64,000 nucleotides of DNA, taken from the NCBI RefSeq assembly GCF_949987515.2, contig NC_082696.1, forward strand, positions 34,266,431 to 34,330,430, read 5' to 3'. Below, one piece after another: positions 35,366 through 47,265 of this stretch. Positions within the stretch are counted from its first letter, which is position 1, and each line of letters begins with the position of its first letter. The DNA comes from Delphinus delphis (Eukaryota; Chordata; Mammalia; Artiodactyla; Delphinidae). Under the pieces are notes generated by a model. The model was given only the letters and a program-made list of their open reading frames with translations. It did no database searches and was not told the DNA's origin. The translations under genes were made by a program, and so were the position numbers.

Positions 35366-37634
35366 ATTTTTCTGAGAGTTTTTAACCTGTATTCAACTCT
35401 TACTTATTTATTTATAGCCTGGCCATGAAAAATATAAAAACCCCAAGAAGCTTTCTTTTGACCCAAGTAACTATTAGCTATTATTTCTTTACATGTGTAT
35501 GAGCCCTCACTATCACTGTATGTATATTCAAGGATTAAAACCTGTTGTTCTTATTGTCTTATTTCAAACTGTTGAGTAAAATAAATAATGGTTCAAAATC
35601 CATGCCAGTTCTATCAGTTAAAATAATAGTTATCTATAACAGGAGTTTTTAAATATTAATTTAACTTTTAGGGTTAAAGTTGGTAAAATTAAGTCCTGTC
35701 TGCTTTATATAGCAAAATTTTAGTCCTTCTTATGACAAGTAAAGCAGCTGAACACTGTTTAATGCTCAGTGCATTAAATCCTATTGCTCATACACCGAAC
35801 AGTTGTGAATAATAATATGTGTATTGTATTTTTATATTATCTATACATTAGAACTAATGCTTAGATTTCAGATTATATTGTTTTCTATATTTATTTTATT
35901 TTATTTTAACCTAATTCAAACTACCTACCAAGAATTTTGGCATGTGACTGAATTCTAAGCAACAAAATGGAAATGAAGAGAAGGGTTGATCATACGGATG
36001 ACCACTAGATGTTGCTAGTTGTCTAGTTTATAAATCTAAGCAGCCATTTTCTCAAAAGTTTGCTTCTCCCTTATCTTCACCAATGTTTTCCAAACACAAT
36101 ATCTAATCCCATGCTGACTGTCAGTAAAATTGGAGTTTATCAAAAGCTAAAATTTGTGACATCCAAGTTTTTAAAAAAATGCTTCTAACTCTCCACTCAA
36201 TCTTTTTTTCTTTATATTCTAAAAGGTAAGAGATAGTTATACCTTCCAAACCTAGAATTTAGTTATAATATCTAAAAAGTTATTCTTAATATAATTAAAA
36301 ATGCATAAGCTGCCTCCTTCCATGCCCATATTAATTTAGATATTTTTACTGTAATGACTACAAATGATTCAGTTATGGTAAAATTTGGTCCAACAAGGCA
36401 CACTTATTCTGGAGCTAGACTGAAAGAGTAACTGTCAAATTTTCAATTATAGACTGTTTCTTTTGCGATATAACCTAGGAGTTGGGGAAGGGCTGGAGCA
36501 GAACACTAGGATTCGGGGAAAGAATTTTCGGTTATGTCTGAAAACTGCAGAACTGGATAGGCAAAATTCTGGTAAGGCAGTTTTAATTATTGTTTCCATT
36601 AGTTGGGCAGGTTTTCATGTTTAATGTTTTTTGTTGTAGTTTTGTTTTTGGTTTTTTTTCTGTTCAAGAGCACTGAAGGAAGCAAAAGTAGTGAGACCCG
36701 GGAAAGGAACAGAGAGGCTTCACGTTGCCTCCAGGTCAGTCAAAGGGCATGTTGCAAAGGATCTCTTATCTGAGGACCCCATGGAGAGGGCAGGCCAACT
36801 GTGGGAGAGCCATAAAGGTGCCCAGCAAATGTTGCAAAAACATTGGATGATATCTAGAAGTCACACTTCGTTTTTTGATCATGCATTGTAATGACACATC
36901 TATGATTGAACTTCTAATTCTTTTCCTATCCATGCCATACAATGTGAGATATATCAAAGAATTCGTAGAACCTGTAGAATAAGGTGCTTTGTGGAGAAAA
37001 CTTAAATCAGGCAACACTGTCCTATAAGTTAGCAAAGTCACTACGAAGGGCTGTTAATCTCCAGTAATAAGAATCCACTGTGATAGATCCTTTAGAAAAA
37101 GATTTCTTATCAAGATTGTAGGAATGAGGGCTGCACTCCACAAAGGAAACCCAGCTTTTTGCAAATTTTGCTTCATAATATTCAAACCTTTAAAAAAAAA
37201 TTGTAGGAGTAAATGCAGACTTATTGAGTTTTCTCTGAGTCTCACCTTCCCTAATTGTCAAGGAGACGATTCGATAGTATCTGCCACTGAGCCAAGTGCA
37301 GGCAAACTTCTTATCAGGCAAGAATGTAGGGATACACTATTTCTAACACACATCGATCTCACTCTGGATAGTTGATGGCTTTAGATTATGTCACTTATTA
37401 ACACCCAGTTTTGATAGCACACACATTTCTGGTGTTATATGTTAACAGGCAGCTTTATGTTTTGTTTATATACTGAATGTTAGGGGGTGATCTTCTAGTT
37501 AACCTTGTTTCATTCTTGTGCATTGCCTCATTTGTCATATCATACTGCTAGTTGTTTTTATTCAAGAGTGCTGTGATCATGTATAGTTCTGTGATCTAAA
37601 TATTCAGATATGAAAATATTTACTCCCCATTACA
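35366..37634. other. Unique AT-rich DNA
   Basis: No gene or confident repeat is seen except the exon-like segment at 36669-36734. Open frames of up to 91 codons here are short and unrecognised. Confidence 0.5.
36669..36734 (+). other. Small exon-like segment
   Basis: A 66-bp segment lies between a long T-rich tract ending TTCAAG and a donor CTCCAG/GTCAGT. It is exactly 22 codons and open in one frame, reading STEGSKSSETRERNREASR and a few residues more, hydrophilic. The acceptor is weak (AAG rather than CAG). I do not recognise the peptide. Confidence 0.2.
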
Positions 37635-37710
37635 TAGCTGGTTCACTTCATTGTATAGCAGAAACTAAAACAACATTGTAAAGCAACTATACTCCAATTA
37701 AAAAAAAAAA
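37635..37710 (+). mobile_element. Very short L1 3' end
   Basis: About 75 bp of L1 3' UTR (GCAGAAACTAAAACAAC, ATTGTAAAGCAACTATACTCC) with an A-tail. It is an extremely 5'-truncated insertion. Confidence 0.85.
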
Positions 37711-39990
37711 GTTATAAGCAGAAATTGGTAATAAGTGAACTTTTAGAAAATGTCCTTGTAATTTTTTGCTTTGGGAGGGAGGGTATATGACTGCTTTTTC
37801 ACACAGTATTTTCTGCCTATTTTAATTTATAAACACAATATAATATTTTCTGGGTTTTGCTTCCTCAACAATTATTATATTAATAAATTTAATGATATTT
37901 CTGGAGGAAAAATATGAGACCGAAAATGTGTTTTTACATCAAGAAGAAATGATGATTTGAAGTAATAAGAATCTAACGTTACTCATCATTTAAAATGTTG
38001 TCAGTAACTGTCAGGGACAAGCTATACGCAGCCCATCAGTTCTTCAATAGGCCAACAAAATTACTGGAAGATGCCTGTGAATGCTAACCTAAGGGGGAGG
38101 ATCTTATTAATATTTAGGCAACAGTAAAATCACTCTAACTGAAAATCAATTTTATTTATGCATGTAATTTTATAGTCTTATAAATGAGGGAGGAACACCA
38201 TTTGTGGTTATTATATATATGTAAAGCCTTTTATGCTTAAAACACAGGAAAAAGCTTACGTAGTATTAGATATGCATCTGGAATGATCTGAAATGCTTTC
38301 AAAGTGTATCATATTCATAATGGCTAAAATCAGATTTGGGGTATATGCTTATGTGTTTTCCTGTTAGAATGTTAACAATTGTGAGAACTGAGGAAAAAAT
38401 ACAACATTTAATCTAATAACATCTTTAAAAACCTTGTTTTATAAAAGTGTAGTAAACCTATGTTTTCCATAATCAAACTTAGACCATGTCTGCTTTCTAC
38501 AATAAGCCTTACTTTTGGCCAACAAATGCTCAGTTTTAAGTACAAAAGTGTTCCTGATCAACTCTGTAAGACCATTTCCACAATTATATCCATACAAAGA
38601 GTTCGTTTTGGTAGATTTGAAATTTCAGTTAACTAAACCCCTCCTTATCCATCCTTCAAGATGTTGTGACTATATCTTTAATTTTGTTTGTAAAGAAAGG
38701 AATAGATGAGTACCTGTCAATACTTTGTTGAAGAGAATTGATAATGATACATCATACTACAGTAACATTACTACTACAATAATAATTTACATTTTCATTG
38801 TAAGAATCTCAATTCTTAGAAAAATGTAAAGTCCAACACACCAAATACGTTACCTATTTTTAAATACAAAAAATTGTCCTTTTATACCCCAAAATAGTTA
38901 AAATGCATTTTGATTTTTTACTGCTGTGGGAAAGATGAATGGCAGCTAACTTTTGTTATAATTTTGTTGTATACATATAATTTTGTTTTGTTATACACAC
39001 TAAAATTTAGCTGATCCCTTGATCAAAATTGCCCATTGGTCTGAGAATATCTCTTTATGTCAGAATCAACTGAAACAAGGAAGGGTAATTCAAATAGATA
39101 AGAATTCATAATTGTAAAAGCAATGACAGCCATTACTATAATTTATACTTTTCTATGTAAAACTGAGGATTTTTTGAAGGATGGTGCTTTGTTTAGTTAA
39201 ATTTAATCTATCAACATGGTAAAACAGTTTCTTCATATTTTATGCTTAATTTTGTATGATAAAATTACTGTCAATAATTTGTGACTAATTGAACTTGATA
39301 GTCACAAAATTTAATTTTTAAAATATCCACTTAAAGATAGCCCAGTTTAGAACATCCATTATTTGGGGTAAGTTGGATATTATGTTTCTATTGATTTTCA
39401 TAGGTATTTCACAATATTTTTTACTATAGATACACATAGCTGATTTTATCATTTCTGAGTGTATTTCCATGACTAAAGATAGGGACTTAAGGATCTGAAA
39501 TAGTTCATAAAAATCAAGCTAATCTGAAAATTGAGTCTCCATTCTAGATATGGGCTAACTAATAATTTTCTCCTCATTCCATATAATTCTTTATCTAAGA
39601 GGTTCCATATACCTTGTGGTTCAAAGCACCTTTCTGGCAGTTCTGCAGAGTCCTGTTATCTTGTGCAGTTTCACAGACCACTTTTAAGGAAAACTAGGAA
39701 ATATCCTAAAGGAAAACTTGATTTGTGGTGTTGCTAAGTCCTAGGATATAAAGACCACAGGGTGGTGATATGACATAGGAATAAACTATATGGCAGTTTG
39801 GTTTTTAGAAAGTGTTGTATTTGTTTGTTTTCTTTTGTTTTTTAACAGTTTTCTCAGTTGAACAGTCTTTGTAATAGGATTTTAGTTGGGTATTTTATTA
39901 TTCAAATGAATCTAAGAGTACATCAACTGTCAGCTGATAAGCACAAGCTATCTCCAGATTCATGGAGAAGGAAGAGCTCAGAAAGGCCAT
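37711..39990. other. Unique AT-rich DNA
   Basis: I see no gene or confident repeat in this stretch. Confidence 0.5.
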
Positions 39991-39999
39991 CCACAAATT

Positions 40000-42900
40000 A
40001 AGAACTTCTGAGCTTACTTCGACTTGCATATGCATAGACCTATTTCAAATTAGCATAAGATTTTGAGAACTGAGTAATAAGTACATCGAATTTCCCAGAT
40101 CCCAGACTGACCGCTAAATAGGGCACATATCCAGTAGTGCTGTGGCATTGCAAGGCTTCAAAAACCGAGCTGACATTCAAACCATAGCCTACAAAAGATG
40201 GGTAGAAATTCACAGTGTGAACTTTACTGGGTAGATTATCTGCTGAAACAAAAATGTCACCATTCTCCAGGAGATTTAAACAATGCCCAGAGTCTCGTAA
40301 TGAAACAGTCAAGATGTCCAGGACACAATCCAAAATTACTTGGCTTATGAAGAGAGATGAAAATGTCAATTTTCATGGGAAAAGACAATTTACAGAAGCT
40401 TAGGATGAGATGATATACATGTTGGAGTTGTTTGACAGAAACTCTAAAGCAGCTATCATAAAATTGCTCAAACATGTAATCATGAACATTCTTGAAACAA
40501 ATGGAAATTTTTTAAAGTACTAAAACAATAGAAGATATGTATAAATAGAAATTTTAACACAGAAATATATAATAATAAAAATAAAATACATGGTAGATGA
40601 ACTCAGTAGCTGAATGGAATTGAGAGAAGAAAGGTAGAGCAATGGAAATTAACCATATGAATAATAGAAAAGAGATTGAAAATTCTGTATATCTCTTCCA
40701 GAAAATAGAAGAGAGGTAAACACTTTCCAACCCATTTTATAAGTTTATTATTACCCTGATAGTAAAACAAACACAGAGACCAATATTTCTCATGAATTTT
40801 GATAGAAAAATCATCAATAAAATATTGGCAGATCAAGTTCAGCAATATATAAAATGAGTAATGCACCTCTACAAAGCGGAGTTTATTCTAATCATACAAA
40901 ACCGATTTAAAAATCAGTGGATGTAGTCTGCATTTTTAACGATATAAAAAATAAAATCTGTAAGATTATATCAATGCAAAATAAGCACTTGACAAAATAC
41001 AAATTCTATTCATGGTTAAAAACTCTGAGAAAACTAGGAAGAGTTGGGAATTTCCTCAATCTGACTAAAAGACATTACAGAAACCCTACAGTTAATGTCA
41101 TACTTCATGATGAAAGATTGAAAGATTTCCTCCTATGACTGGGGACAAGGTAAGGAAGTTCACTCTCACCACTCCCATTCAAAATTGTACAGAATGCTTA
41201 GTGCAATAGAGCAAGAAAAAGAAACAAAAGGCATACTTTTCAGAAAAAGAAATGAAATATTTCTCTTCACAGACAACATGCTTGTCTACATAGAAATTCT
41301 CAGAGAATCTACAAACAAATCTAAGAATTAAGTCAGCTTAGTAAGATTGCAGTATACAAGTCTACACATCAAAATTAATCTTATGTCTATATATTAGCAA
41401 AGTACAATTGGAAACAAAAATTAGAAAGAAATTAATACGACTGAAAATATTTTATCCCAGATAAAATATTAAGATACAATTCTAACAAACATGTATAGGT
41501 CTTCATACTGAAAATTTTAAATTCTAACCAAAAAAAAAATCAAAAGATTAGAAACCATAGAGTCATGCTGTGTTTATTGTTGAAAGACTCATTTTTGTAA
41601 GCACTTAAATTCTCCCCAATTTATATAAAAATTTAACACAATGCAATTGAAATCTCAGCAGGATTTTTAATATATAGACAAGTTGATTCACAAATTTACA
41701 TGGAATATCAAAGAGAATGTCAAGGGAAGTTGAATAACTAAACAATTTTGTAAAAGAAGAATATATGTAAAGGAATAACATTACCTAGTTTTAAGACTTA
41801 GTATTACAAAGTTACAGTTATTAGGACAGTGTGATATAGGTGAAAGGGTAGACAGTGGATGGAACAGAGTTTCCAGAAACAGACCCACTGACTCTAGAAT
41901 AGACCCAATAAAGCCAGCTGACTTTTGACAAAAGAGCCAAAGAAATACTGTGGTGAAAGGATAATCTTTTAAACAAATGTGTTGGGAAAATTGAACATCT
42001 GTATGTTAAAAATCAAACCTTGACATGACAACTTATTTAAATATTAACTCAAAGAAAACCATAGACTTAAAAGTAAAATGTAAAATTATAAAACTTTCAA
42101 AAGAAAAAATGTAGGAGAAAATCTTTGTAACCTGGAGGTAGACAACAATATTAGACTTGACACCAAAATCATAATTCATAAAAGAAAATAATAATAAATT
42201 GGATCTCATCAAAATTAAAAAGGTTTACCTTCCAAAAGATGGAATTAAGAAAATGAAAAGGAAGACTAGGAAGAAATGTTGGCAAATCATGTATCTAAAA
42301 TGTACTTGTACCCCTCATATATAATAAACTCTCTAAGCTCAACATTTAGAAAACAACCCAATTGAAAATGGGTAAAGAACTTGAGACAGTTCCATCCAAA
42401 GAGGGATATAAAGATGGGAAATAAGCACATAAAAAGATATTCAATACAATTTTCCATTAAGAAAATGAAAATAAAAACTATGGTAAATACCACTATACAC
42501 TTATTAGGATGGCTAAATTACTGACAATATCAAGTGTGGATGAGGATGTAGAGGAACTGGAACTCTGTGGTGAGGATACCAAATAACATAGCTACTGCTA
42601 TGGGTTGAATTGTGTCTTAACCCTCAGTACCTCTGAAGTTGACCTTATTTGAAATAGGGTTATTGCAAATGTAATTAGTTAAAATGATGTCTTACTGTAC
42701 TAGGGTGAGCCCTTAACCCAATATGGCTGGTATCGGTATAAGAAGAAGAAATTTGGACACAGTTATGCGCACATGGAGAACATCAAGTGAACATGAGAGA
42801 TGAGGTGATGCATCTATAAGCCAAGGAACACAAAAGATTGCCAGCAAACCTCCAGAAGCTAGGAGAGAGAGGCACGAAACAGATTCTTCTTCACAGCTTC

Positions 42901-43640
42901 AGAAGAACCAACCCTGTTGACACCTTGATTGTGAACTTCCAGCCTTCAGAATTGTGAGACAATTATTTCTGTTGTTTAAGCCACCCAGTTGGTGGCACTT
43001 TGTTACAACAGCCCTAGTAAACTAAAACAGCCACTCTAAAAAACACCTGGACAATTTCTTATAAAATTACACAGATACTTGCCATTGATATTACAATCCC
43101 ACTCCTGGGCATCCACCCTAGAGAAATGAAAATGTATGTTTACACATACGTTATGATTGTTTATAACAATCATACAATGGATGATTATTTATAACAGTTC
43201 AATCTATAATTGCCAAAACCTGGAAAGAACCCAAATATCTTTCAGTGGGTGAATGGATAAACAAACTGGCACATCCATACAATGGAATACTACTCAGCAA
43301 ACAAATAATAAAACACAAGCAGAACAAAAAAACTCAACAACAACAAAACTCCTCAAAGAATTTAGTGAACTACAAAGCCTGAGTGAAAGAGCCAGTATCA
43401 AAATATCATGCTGTATGATACTGTCTATTGGATTTTCTCAGAAAAATAAAACTATAGTCATGAAGTACAGATCAGTGGTTGCCAGAGATACAGATGGGGG
43501 ATGTGGTCATTATAAAGGGATATCATGAAAGAGTCCTGGGAGTGATGAAACTCTTTTGTGTCCTGACTATAGTTCGTGTTTATATTACTCTATACAAGTC
43601 TCAAAATTTATAGAACTGTGTACCAAAAGGAAAAAAAGTC
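40000..43640 (+). mobile_element. Old L1M element, internally deleted
   Basis: The left part (about 40060-40500) follows the 5'/ORF1 region of old L1M elements (CACCATTCTCCAGGAGATTT, ATGGGAAAAGACAATTTACA, GAACATTCTTGAAACAAATG). At about 40680 the sequence jumps into the ORF2 reverse-transcriptase region (TCCAGAAAATAGAAGAGAGG, TAAAAACTCTGAGAAACTAG) and continues to the 3' UTR (ATGGATAAACAAACTGG, ACAATGGAATACTACTCAGC). The endonuclease region is missing, and stops abound. An LTR is inserted in it at 42596-43029. Both boundaries are approximate. Confidence 0.8.
42591..43034 (+). mobile_element. MLT1-type solo LTR (ERVL-MaLR) with 5-bp TSD
   Basis: The 434-bp LTR (42596-43029) starts TGCTATGGGTTGAATTGTGTC (read as TG...) and ends CA. 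Typical MaLR blocks follow in order: GACCTTATTTGAAATAGGGT, GGCTGGTATCGGTATAAGAA, CTTCCAGCCTTCAGAATTGT and TTGTTTAAGCCACCCAG. It is flanked by GCTAC (42591-42595) and GCCAC (43030-43034), a 5-bp target duplication with one change. It sits inside the old L1M, so it is younger than that L1. Confidence 0.88.
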
Positions 43641-43779
43641 AATTTTACTGTATTGTAATTTGAAGATAAAATAGTCTGAGCTGATCTGTATGATTTACAG
43701 TAGCATTTAAAAAGGACACATCAAGTCCTCTTGGATTAAACGAAAAATAGAATAGTGGTGTTGAAGCAAATAATCAATA

Positions 43780-44350
43780 AACGATCTATAATAAGAAATA
43801 GAAGAGAGTTTTATTTGAGCCAAACTGAGCACCACAGCCTCGGAAATACAGATTCAAGAAGCACCTAAATTGTGCTCCAAGGGACCACAAAATGGGGAGG
43901 CTTATAAAGGCAAAAATGCAAAGTTACATAAATTGTTAAGAATTAGGATTAGAAGTAAGGGTACTTGTTAAGCAAGGATTGGTTGGGGTCCAAAATTGTT
44001 ACATAAATGCAACGGGAGACTTTGGGACCATAAGGTTGCAGCTGGCAGCTGCTAGCAGATGTTGTTTTGAAAACAGCTGGTGGTGTCCATGAGTTTGACA
44101 GAGTTCAGGAAAGTTAAGTTCTCAGTGATGCAAGAACATGTCTGAAACCATATCCACAATGGCCACCTGCCTCCATTTTGAAGGCCTGGACCACTCTTAC
44201 TCCATTTTGATTTTTAAATGCATTCTTTTCTTTAATGGTTAAAGCAGATGTACAATGCATGTTTGACAGGCCATACGACAGGCTGCCTAGCTAATATAAA
44301 GTTCAAGCCAAATCATGTATAAGCCAGAATGACTTCCCCATACCTCAATA
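43780..44350 (-). mobile_element. Putative LTR, minus strand
   Basis: On the minus strand the block has a polyadenylation-like signal (reverse of TTTTATT at 43809-43816) near its 3' end and CCTTCAAAATGGAGGCAGG motifs upstream, a composition typical of retroviral LTRs. No internal region, target duplication or family could be fixed. Confidence 0.4.
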
Positions 44351-44784
44351 CATGAAAATTTCTTCCATCAGTGTTATGGACTTGATTTAAAATGAAAGAG
44401 GATGTAATCACCAGAACATGTTGGTTGAAAATGCATACAATTTGTATTCATAGACTCCTCATAGATTAAATTATTTTTTAAAAAGTATAATTTCCCAGCT
44501 ATTAGTATAAAATAAAAAGCTTATTTTTTCTCTTGGCTAAATTTTTAAAAGTATGTTTTTTCTTTATTTTTTAATAAATACAATGATATTAATATCTTGG
44601 CTCAAACTGTAAAGAACATGATTTAATTGATTAAAAGACCATGTGGTGAAAAATAAGAGTAAAATGATCAGAATACAACTTATGTGAATCTGCATAAAAT
44701 TGATGTGGGAGAGAATTTTGAAATCAAGGATGTATATTCAGATTTCACAAACTGAAAAATGGGTAAGTGCATGGCAAAAGTCAG

Positions 44785-45660
44785 TATTTCATTTGCATCA
44801 ACATGAATAGACTTTGGAGGGCATTATGCTAGGTGAAATAAGTCAGACAGTGAAAGCAAATACTGTATAATATCACTTATATGTGGAATCTAAAAAATAC
44901 AGCAAACTAGTGAATAAAATAAAAAAGAAGCAGACTAACAGACATGGAGAACAAACTGGTGGTTACCAGTGGGGATAGGGAAGGGGAAGGGGCAATATAG
45001 AGGTAGGGGATTAAAAAAAAGGGTCATTACAGAATTATATGAAATAATGTGTGTGAAATTTTTGAAAATTGTAAAGCACTATAGAACTTGAAGTATCTTT
45101 AATTCAATTTTTTAAAAAGTTAAAAAAACTAAAGTGAAAGAAATTTGCTTTTAAAAGTCACTATTTCAAAAGTCAAAAAGAAAGAGAAAAAATTAAAAAT
45201 TCTTTGTCACATAGAAAATGAAGTTTGTATAGAAAAATGCAAAGTGACATTATAACTTGAGGAGAAAATGAAAATTGGCAAAAACAGTCAAATCACAACA
45301 AATGAGATAAAATTTGTCAATAAACACATGAAAATTTATTCAACCTCACTTGTAGTCAGGGAAATGTAAATTATAAGTAAACAAGTAATGGGGTGACATT
45401 TTTTCACCAATCAGATATCCCAAATTGGTAAATAATACAAACAGTAAGTTCATAGATGATGATACCCAAATGTTAGTACATATAAATAAGTACATATATG
45501 AAAACATGTCCAACCACACCAATGGAAAATGCAAATTTAAGAAACCCAATGAAATACCATTAATTCACTCACCAGAAAAAATAAAGTTAAAAGAAATAAC
45601 TAGTTGGGGAAAAAATTACGATGCATTACACTCATCTATTCAGGTAATATGTAGATAATA
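44785..45660 (+). mobile_element. Old L1 3' fragments
   Basis: 44785-45115 follows an L1 3' UTR (GCTAGGTGAAATAAGTCAGAC, ATGTGGAATCTAAAAAATAC, GGTGGTTACCAGTGGGGAT). 45290-45600 follows an older L1 ORF2 end (AAACACATGAAAATTTATTC, CAGGGAAATGTAAATTATAAG, ACATTTTTTCACCAATCAG), partly repeated, which implies two fragments. Confidence 0.65.
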
Positions 45661-45865
45661 TTAAGAAACAAACATAAACTATTTTAGCTAGGAATGCTGA
45701 AGTGAAGCTCATTCTAAAATATCCAAAGCTAGAGCTGTAAGACAGAGGATATTTATTACAGACCTGTGGTGCCAAAAAGTGGATACATTATTAAATGTTC
45801 ATTACAGTCACAAAAATATTTTTAAAATATGTATTTCATGGCCTATTTCCCTGCAATATATGCAT

Positions 45866-45891
45866 ACACACACACACACACACACACACAC
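45866..45891. repeat. (AC)n microsatellite
   Basis: Thirteen uninterrupted AC units near the left edge of copy A. A TA-rich repeat occupies the comparable place in copy B. Confidence 0.95.
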
Positions 45892-46437
45892 CCATATGTA
45901 TTTTCATTTGAGAAGCAGGTCACTAATACCTTTATAGATTTACTAAAGTTGAACCTTTTTTAAGTAGTCTTCTACAGAATTCAAAGTTAAAGTAGACTGA
46001 AAACAAGAGGGAAACTTGGTTTGAATTATACATTACAAAGATCACTGTGGGTGCTCATAGTGAGGTAATATTACTACTTCTTTTCAACCCAACCTTGGCT
46101 AGAACAAATAAATAAGGTACATCTACATGAGCCATGACGCTGTCCTGTCAAGTATGAATTAACGGAGTTGGCTGTTTATGAGATGGGCAATAAATAGACA
46201 AATATTTCTTATCCTTGTGCTAAAAAACTCATCAAATGTGTACCTCTTGTTGACAAATGTTCTTGGGTTACCCTTGCAATGACTTTTGTTGTAAGTAGTA
46301 TTTTTTTTTTTCTCTGAAACCTGTTTAATCATACTGGTAACAACTCTTGGTAGTAGTAATTAGAAACACCTAATTATACTGCACTGCTAGCTCTTCTTCC
46401 ATCATCGCTTATGCCTTCAAGGAGCTTCCTATTTCAG

Positions 46438-47265
46438 ATTGGTAGATAAAGAAAAATGGGCTGAGTTAATTGACCTTTCTGCAAGATATGATGATAACAG
46501 TCAAAAGTGGACTTCTGCAGCAACTCAATACATGCAGGGCTATTATAGGCTTAGACACTTCAGGATTAAAGTCTTGGGTCATTCCACAAGGACAAGAATT
46601 TTGATTAGGTTTAGAAGAGGTAAGTCACAATTTTCCCCCAACCAGTTCCAATAATGGCTACTATTGAGGATAGGTTTATTTTCTTCCTTGTTTGATTATT
46701 TATATATTTGTATCTTTTAAGTGGCTTCTTTTCCATTCCCTTTACTTTAATATAAATTTGACCCTAAAATTTTACTGTTGGGTTACAGAATGTCCAAGGG
46801 AAATTTGATTGAACCTAGAAGGGAAGGGAAATGATCATGATGGATACAGAGAGTAAATGACAAAACTTGTGTTCCCCACTTTCTGGTTAGAGGAAGAACC
46901 TGTATTCATTTGTAGGAAGGATGGTGCTGTCACGTTTGATGGAACATGAGGTTGATTTTATTGTTGGCATTTGAAAATTAAGGCTAGAAGGATGTTTACA
47001 TATGCTGAGTTAACAGAAGTGTGGACTGTGACAATTTGCCTATTGTTAGTTCATCATCATCTTTAATCCCTTGGACTGACGGGGAAGACATTTCCTTGAT
47101 TTACGTGTGAAGGAAAGTTCTGGATACAATTGCAGGATTTGTAAGGTGGAAGAGAAGAAGCAGCCCTAGTTCTTCTCTGACAGACATGGGCAGATATCCG
47201 GGCAGGTTGCAGATGAGGTCTGCATCAGACTCTGGGAATTATCCTATGAAAAATCTGCTTCAAAA
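46438..47265 (+). pseudogene. ERV-derived remnant in copy A
   Basis: The segment aligns with the right half of the retroviral stretch in copy B and includes the region just 3' of integrase, but the integrase and RNase H parts present in B are absent. A 182-bp part (46438-46619) is open in one frame and lies between TATTTCAG and a consensus donor GAG/GTAAGT. It encodes DLSARYDDNSQKW. Because of the alignment with retroviral sequence I favour decayed ERV over a host exon. ERV class is unproven. Confidence 0.4.

Noticed and set aside
40040..40369. 109-codon minus-strand frame
   Set aside because: It is antisense to old L1M sequence.
46439..46520. Weak resemblance of ARYDDNSQKW to the N-terminal ERYDDM region of 14-3-3 proteins
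   Set aside because: Only a handful of residues agree, the spacing fails outside them, and the DNA aligns better with ERV-like sequence in copy B.
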